Shown here: piece by piece, positions 14,375 through 16,968 of the stretch
Layout: the number at the start of each line of letters is the position of its first letter
How positions within the stretch are numbered: the stretch's first letter is position 1
Assembly: GCA_964597445.1 (NCBI GenBank)
Contig: CAZQXO010000044.1
Span: forward strand, 1 to 16,968
DNA: 16,968 nucleotides
Direction: 5' to 3'
From: UBA10649 sp964597445
GTDB lineage: Bacteria; Actinomycetota; Actinomycetes; S36-B12
Made by a program: the position numbers and the translations under genes
The notes under the pieces: model-generated
Databases searched by the model: none
Seen by the model: only the letters and a program-made list of their open reading frames with translations
Told to the model about the DNA's origin: nothing

Positions 14375-15646
14375 TCAGGGATCGAGTTGGGTGATCGCGT
14401 AGCCCGCGGTCCACGAGGGCGACTTCGGCAGGTCCACCTCGACCGTGGTGAACCGCGGCGGCTTTGCTCCCACCCCGTTGGGACCGAAGACGAACTCGTA
14501 CTGGTAGCTGGTCGTCGAGCACAGGGTCTCGCCCTGCGCCGACGAGGGTGCTGCATAGAGCGGGCGGACCGTATCCCAGGCGTTCGTTCCGCTGCAGACT
14601 CGTTGGACGGCGGTCCTCAGGGCCGTTCGCTCGTTTCGCTCATTCTCGATTCCGAGCGTGGCGAACGAGTACGGGATGCTGCCAAGACCGACGAAGAAGG
14701 TCCCCTCGAACCCGGGAAGGTCACGCAGTTGATCGGGGGACACCGTGGCCGATGCCGTGCGCTGAGCTCCGACCCGTGAGATCACAGCGTCGTAGGCACC
14801 GGTGCATCGGCTCCACGAGTACATGGCGGTGGCGGAGTCCACTGGCCGCGGCCACCTTTCGAGGTAGACCTCCGGCCTCTGCCCCGGAGCGTTGTTCGGG
14901 AAGCAGAACGCGCCCGCGTCGTTGTCGCGCTGCATGGCGGTGCGCGAGTCATTCACGCCGAGGCCGAGGTAGGACACCGCGACAACGGGAATGACGGAGC
15001 CGGCGACCCGCACCTCGTGGACGGCGCGGCCTGATGCCCGGGGCGAACGAAAGGCGACCTGAGCTGATGCTCCACCGATCTCGATGATCCCGACGCTGGT
15101 GCCCGGTGCGTCGAGGGTGCCGGCGATGGCATTGGTGTCGAGCCAGGCCAGGGCGGACTCCTGCACGGCTGGCAGGATCCGATTGTCCGCTGTCGGGTGA
15201 CCTGACGCTGCGATGGCGGCCGCCGTGCTCTGGAGAATCGAGCGGGAGGCGTCGGGATCGTCGCGGCGGACATTGCGCATCCCAGCCGTCGCCAGCAGGG
15301 CGACGGGAACGCTCTCACGGGCGATCCCGCGCTCGCCCAGGTAGGCATCGAGCTGGCGGAGAAGGGGCTCGACAGCACCGGGGCCCGCCTGGCCGGGTGT
15401 TTCGGCGAATGACGACAGGCCGGGAGTCGTGCCCTTGGCCTTGAAGGCCTCGATGGGGTGCAGGTCAGTCGGGTCGTCCTCGAAGAGGGTGAGTCGAGTG
15501 CCGCTGCTCCCCGCGTCGATGACGGCGAGGTAGGAGAGGGTTTCGGTATCGGCTGCAGAGGCTGGACTGGAGGCGACGGCGAGGAGGGCCGTGGCGAGAA
15601 CGCCGGCAGGGAGAGCAATCTTCAGCATGTCGCGGATCACGCCCAT
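14375..15646 (-). CDS. Secreted GDA1/CD39-family apyrase (NTPDase)
   Basis: The protein hydrolyses nucleoside tri- and/or diphosphates if it acts like its family. Apyrase conserved regions are all traceable in the 423-aa form: IDAGSSGTR (about 43-51), PGLSSF (75-80), LLATAGMR (117-124), the probable catalytic base E163 in VQES, and GIIEIGGASAQVAF (186-199). An N-terminal signal peptide (LPAGVLATALLAVASSPASA, about 12-31) has an ASA-type cleavage site and no lipobox Cys, so the protein should be exported freely. Exactly four cysteines, all after residue 240, suit two extracellular disulphides. Start is uncertain: ATG 15646 overlaps the ATPase gene by 10 nt; ATG 15694 has the better ribosome binding site (AGGAGG) but gives a long basic N-terminus; ATG 15628 avoids overlap. 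It lies in the same operon as the eCIS ATPase. Confidence 0.87.
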   Translation of the reverse strand: MGVIRDMLKIALPAGVLATALLAVASSPASAADTETLSYLAVIDAGSSGTRLTLFEDDPTDLHPIEAFKAKGTTPGLSSFAETPGQAGPGAVEPLLRQLDAYLGERGIARESVPVALLATAGMRNVRRDDPDASRSILQSTAAAIAASGHPTADNRILPAVQESALAWLDTNAIAGTLDAPGTSVGIIEIGGASAQVAFRSPRASGRAVHEVRVAGSVIPVVAVSYLGLGVNDSRTAMQRDNDAGAFCFPNNAPGQRPEVYLERWPRPVDSATAMYSWSRCTGAYDAVISRVGAQRTASATVSPDQLRDLPGFEGTFFVGLGSIPYSFATLGIENERNERTALRTAVQRVCSGTNAWDTVRPLYAAPSSAQGETLCSTTSYQYEFVFGPNGVGAKPPRFTTVEVDLPKSPSWTAGYAITQLDP

Positions 15647-16968
15647 CCGGCGAAGTCGCCCGCGGGGAAGTTCAGCCGACCTGCCTTCCGCCACTCCTCC
15701 TGCAGCCCCCGAAGCAGGTGCGTGCGAGACAGGGGTGAGTGGTCGGCGGCGGCGTAGTAGGCAGCGGAGACGACGGCCGAGCGGATCGACCCGCCGGTGA
15801 TGTCGAGACCGGCAAGCCTCTTCAGGTCCGCCTTCGCGACCGTCCCCTCGAACGGCCCCAGCGCCTTGGTCCAGATCGTCAGGCGCGCATCGGCGTCGGG
15901 CTCCTCGAAGTCCACGATGGCGTCGAGGCGCCGCTGGAAGGCCTCGTCGAGGTTGGCGCGAAGGTTGGTGGTGAGGATGGCCAGGCCGTCGAACTGCTCG
16001 ATGCGCTGGAGCAGGTAGGCCACCTCGATGTTGGCGTAGCGGTCACGCGCGTCGGAGACGTCTGACCGCTTGCCGAACAGGGCGTCGGCCTCATCGAAGA
16101 GCAGCACTCCGTCATCGTTCTCGACGGAACGGAAGACCTCCTCGAGGTTCTTCTCCGTCTCGCCGATGTACTTGTCGACCACGCTGGCGAGGTCGACCTT
16201 GAAGAGCGGAACGCCGAGTTCGCCCGCCAGTGCCTCAGCCGACATCGACTTGCCCGTGCCTGATGCGCCGGCGAACAGGGCCGTGACGCCGCGGCCGCGC
16301 CCTCCGCCGGGCCGCATACGCCACTCATCGATGACGACCGTGCGGTAGCGCACGCGATCGGCGAGTGACGTGAGCTGTTCGCGGATGCGGTCCTCGACGA
16401 TCACGTCGTCGAGGCTGACTTCGGGGGCGATGGTCTGCACGCGACTGCGGCGTGCCGCCCCTGATGCCTTCGCCAGCACGCGTTGCTGGGGGGTCGCGCC
16501 CGCCTGCAGGATGTCCTCCGGCTCCAGGTGCGTGGCCGTGCGGGCCAGCTCGAGGTCGCTGCCGGGGGCGAGGGCCTGCCACCATCCCTCGCGCTGGGCG
16601 AGCGTCGGCAGGGGGATGGTGACGGCTGCCTTCTCCCACGGCCCGAGGTGACGCCGGGTGTCGACGATCGCGATGAAGGGCGCACCGATGTGCGTGAAGA
16701 ACGAGAGCGCGTCGACGATGGGCACGTCGGGTGCCGCCGTGCGGTAGTCGAAGACCAGCACGGTGCCGAGCATCGATGCATCGCGCGCGCAGATGCGCAG
16801 CGTCGCTTCATGCGCGTCCTTGGTGAGATCGAGCAGTGATGCGTCGAAGACCATGGGCTCACGATCGAGAGCTGCCATGGTCTGCAGGCGCACGTGATCG
16901 AGTGCCGCCGTACCGGCGCGTGCACGCATGACGGCCGGGAGGGTGTCGGGGATCTCGACATCGGGCAG
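15637..16968 (-). CDS. AAA+ ATPase of the injection system (Afp15-like), 5'-partial
   Basis: The frame runs open through the right edge, so the start lies outside; 443 residues are visible. The C-terminal AAA+ module is complete: Walker A GASGTGKS (near 16245-16270), Walker B GVLLFDEADALFG (16073-16111), sensor 1 LTTNLRANLD, arginine finger region FQRRLDAIVDF and sensor 2 TGGSIRSAVVSAAYYAA. The preceding visible part (ARDASMLGTVLVFDYRTAAP, IAIVD, IPLPTLAQREGWWQAL) looks like the end of a first, degenerate AAA module whose nucleotide-binding loop would be beyond the edge or lost. Afp15-type ATPases are conserved in eCIS loci and thought to assist assembly or cargo loading; the exact task is not known. 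An internal ATG at 16929 is not needed as a start, because the frame stays open upstream (LPDVEIPDTLPAV). Confidence 0.9.
   Translation of the reverse strand: MPDVEIPDTLPAVMRARAGTAALDHVRLQTMAALDREPMVFDASLLDLTKDAHEATLRICARDASMLGTVLVFDYRTAAPDVPIVDALSFFTHIGAPFIAIVDTRRHLGPWEKAAVTIPLPTLAQREGWWQALAPGSDLELARTATHLEPEDILQAGATPQQRVLAKASGAARRSRVQTIAPEVSLDDVIVEDRIREQLTSLADRVRYRTVVIDEWRMRPGGGRGRGVTALFAGASGTGKSMSAEALAGELGVPLFKVDLASVVDKYIGETEKNLEEVFRSVENDDGVLLFDEADALFGKRSDVSDARDRYANIEVAYLLQRIEQFDGLAILTTNLRANLDEAFQRRLDAIVDFEEPDADARLTIWTKALGPFEGTVAKADLKRLAGLDITGGSIRSAVVSAAYYAAADHSPLSRTHLLRGLQEEWRKAGRLNFPAGDFAGWA

Noticed and set aside
14371..14420. Terminator between the convergent DUF4255 and apyrase genes
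   Set aside because: The stops are separated by a single base and I found no strong hairpin with a T-run nearby.

Overview
The window is almost entirely one gene cluster for a phage-tail-like contractile injection system (eCIS/Afp family) from a high-GC actinobacterium. The evidence for the host is the strong GC bias, long antisense shadow frames, GTG and TTG starts, stop/start overlaps of 1-4 nt, and a cluster layout like that of the Streptomyces-type systems. I cannot name a genus. No tRNA, rRNA, CRISPR array, insertion sequence or integrase is visible.

The main operon is on the minus strand and reads from about 13.2 kb down to 30. In transcription order it holds: sheath (13198-11672), inner tube (11631-11188), small hub-chaperone-like protein (11161-10772), a 54-codon DUF6760-like protein with no ordinary start codon (10775-10611), a 934-aa Pro/Ser/Thr-rich DUF4157 protein (10614-7810), a tube-initiator/gp53/LysM fusion (7807-6287), VgrG-like spike (6287-4422), gp25-like protein (4425-4009), gpJ-like baseplate protein (4012-2072), tail protein I (2075-1503), and a zinc-ribbon membrane protein with an extracellular C-terminal domain (1493-30). 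Most neighbours overlap, so translation is probably coupled.

A divergent plus-strand pair encodes a DUF4280 PAAR-like spike tip (13312-13698) and a DUF4255/Pvc16-type terminator (13699-14373). The 113 bp between the two operons hold a 20-bp near-perfect inverted repeat, a plausible operator, and candidate -10 boxes for both sides. The plus-strand promoter may give a leaderless mRNA.

On the right, minus-strand genes encode the AAA+ ATPase of the system (15637 to beyond 16968; its 5' end is outside the window) and, overlapping its end, a Sec-exported GDA1/CD39-family apyrase (NTPDase) with its motifs intact. An exported nucleotide hydrolase sharing an operon with an injection-system ATPase is the most unusual part of the window.

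Together the genes supply tube, sheath, baseplate hub and wedge, spike, spike tip, terminator and ATPase. No tail fibre (Afp13-like) is present, and no tape measure (Afp14-like) is seen; the latter may lie beyond the right edge. The missing fibre and the membrane protein at the operon end suggest a Streptomyces-like machine that docks from inside the cell at its own membrane, rather than a released particle that binds foreign cells. That conclusion is inference.
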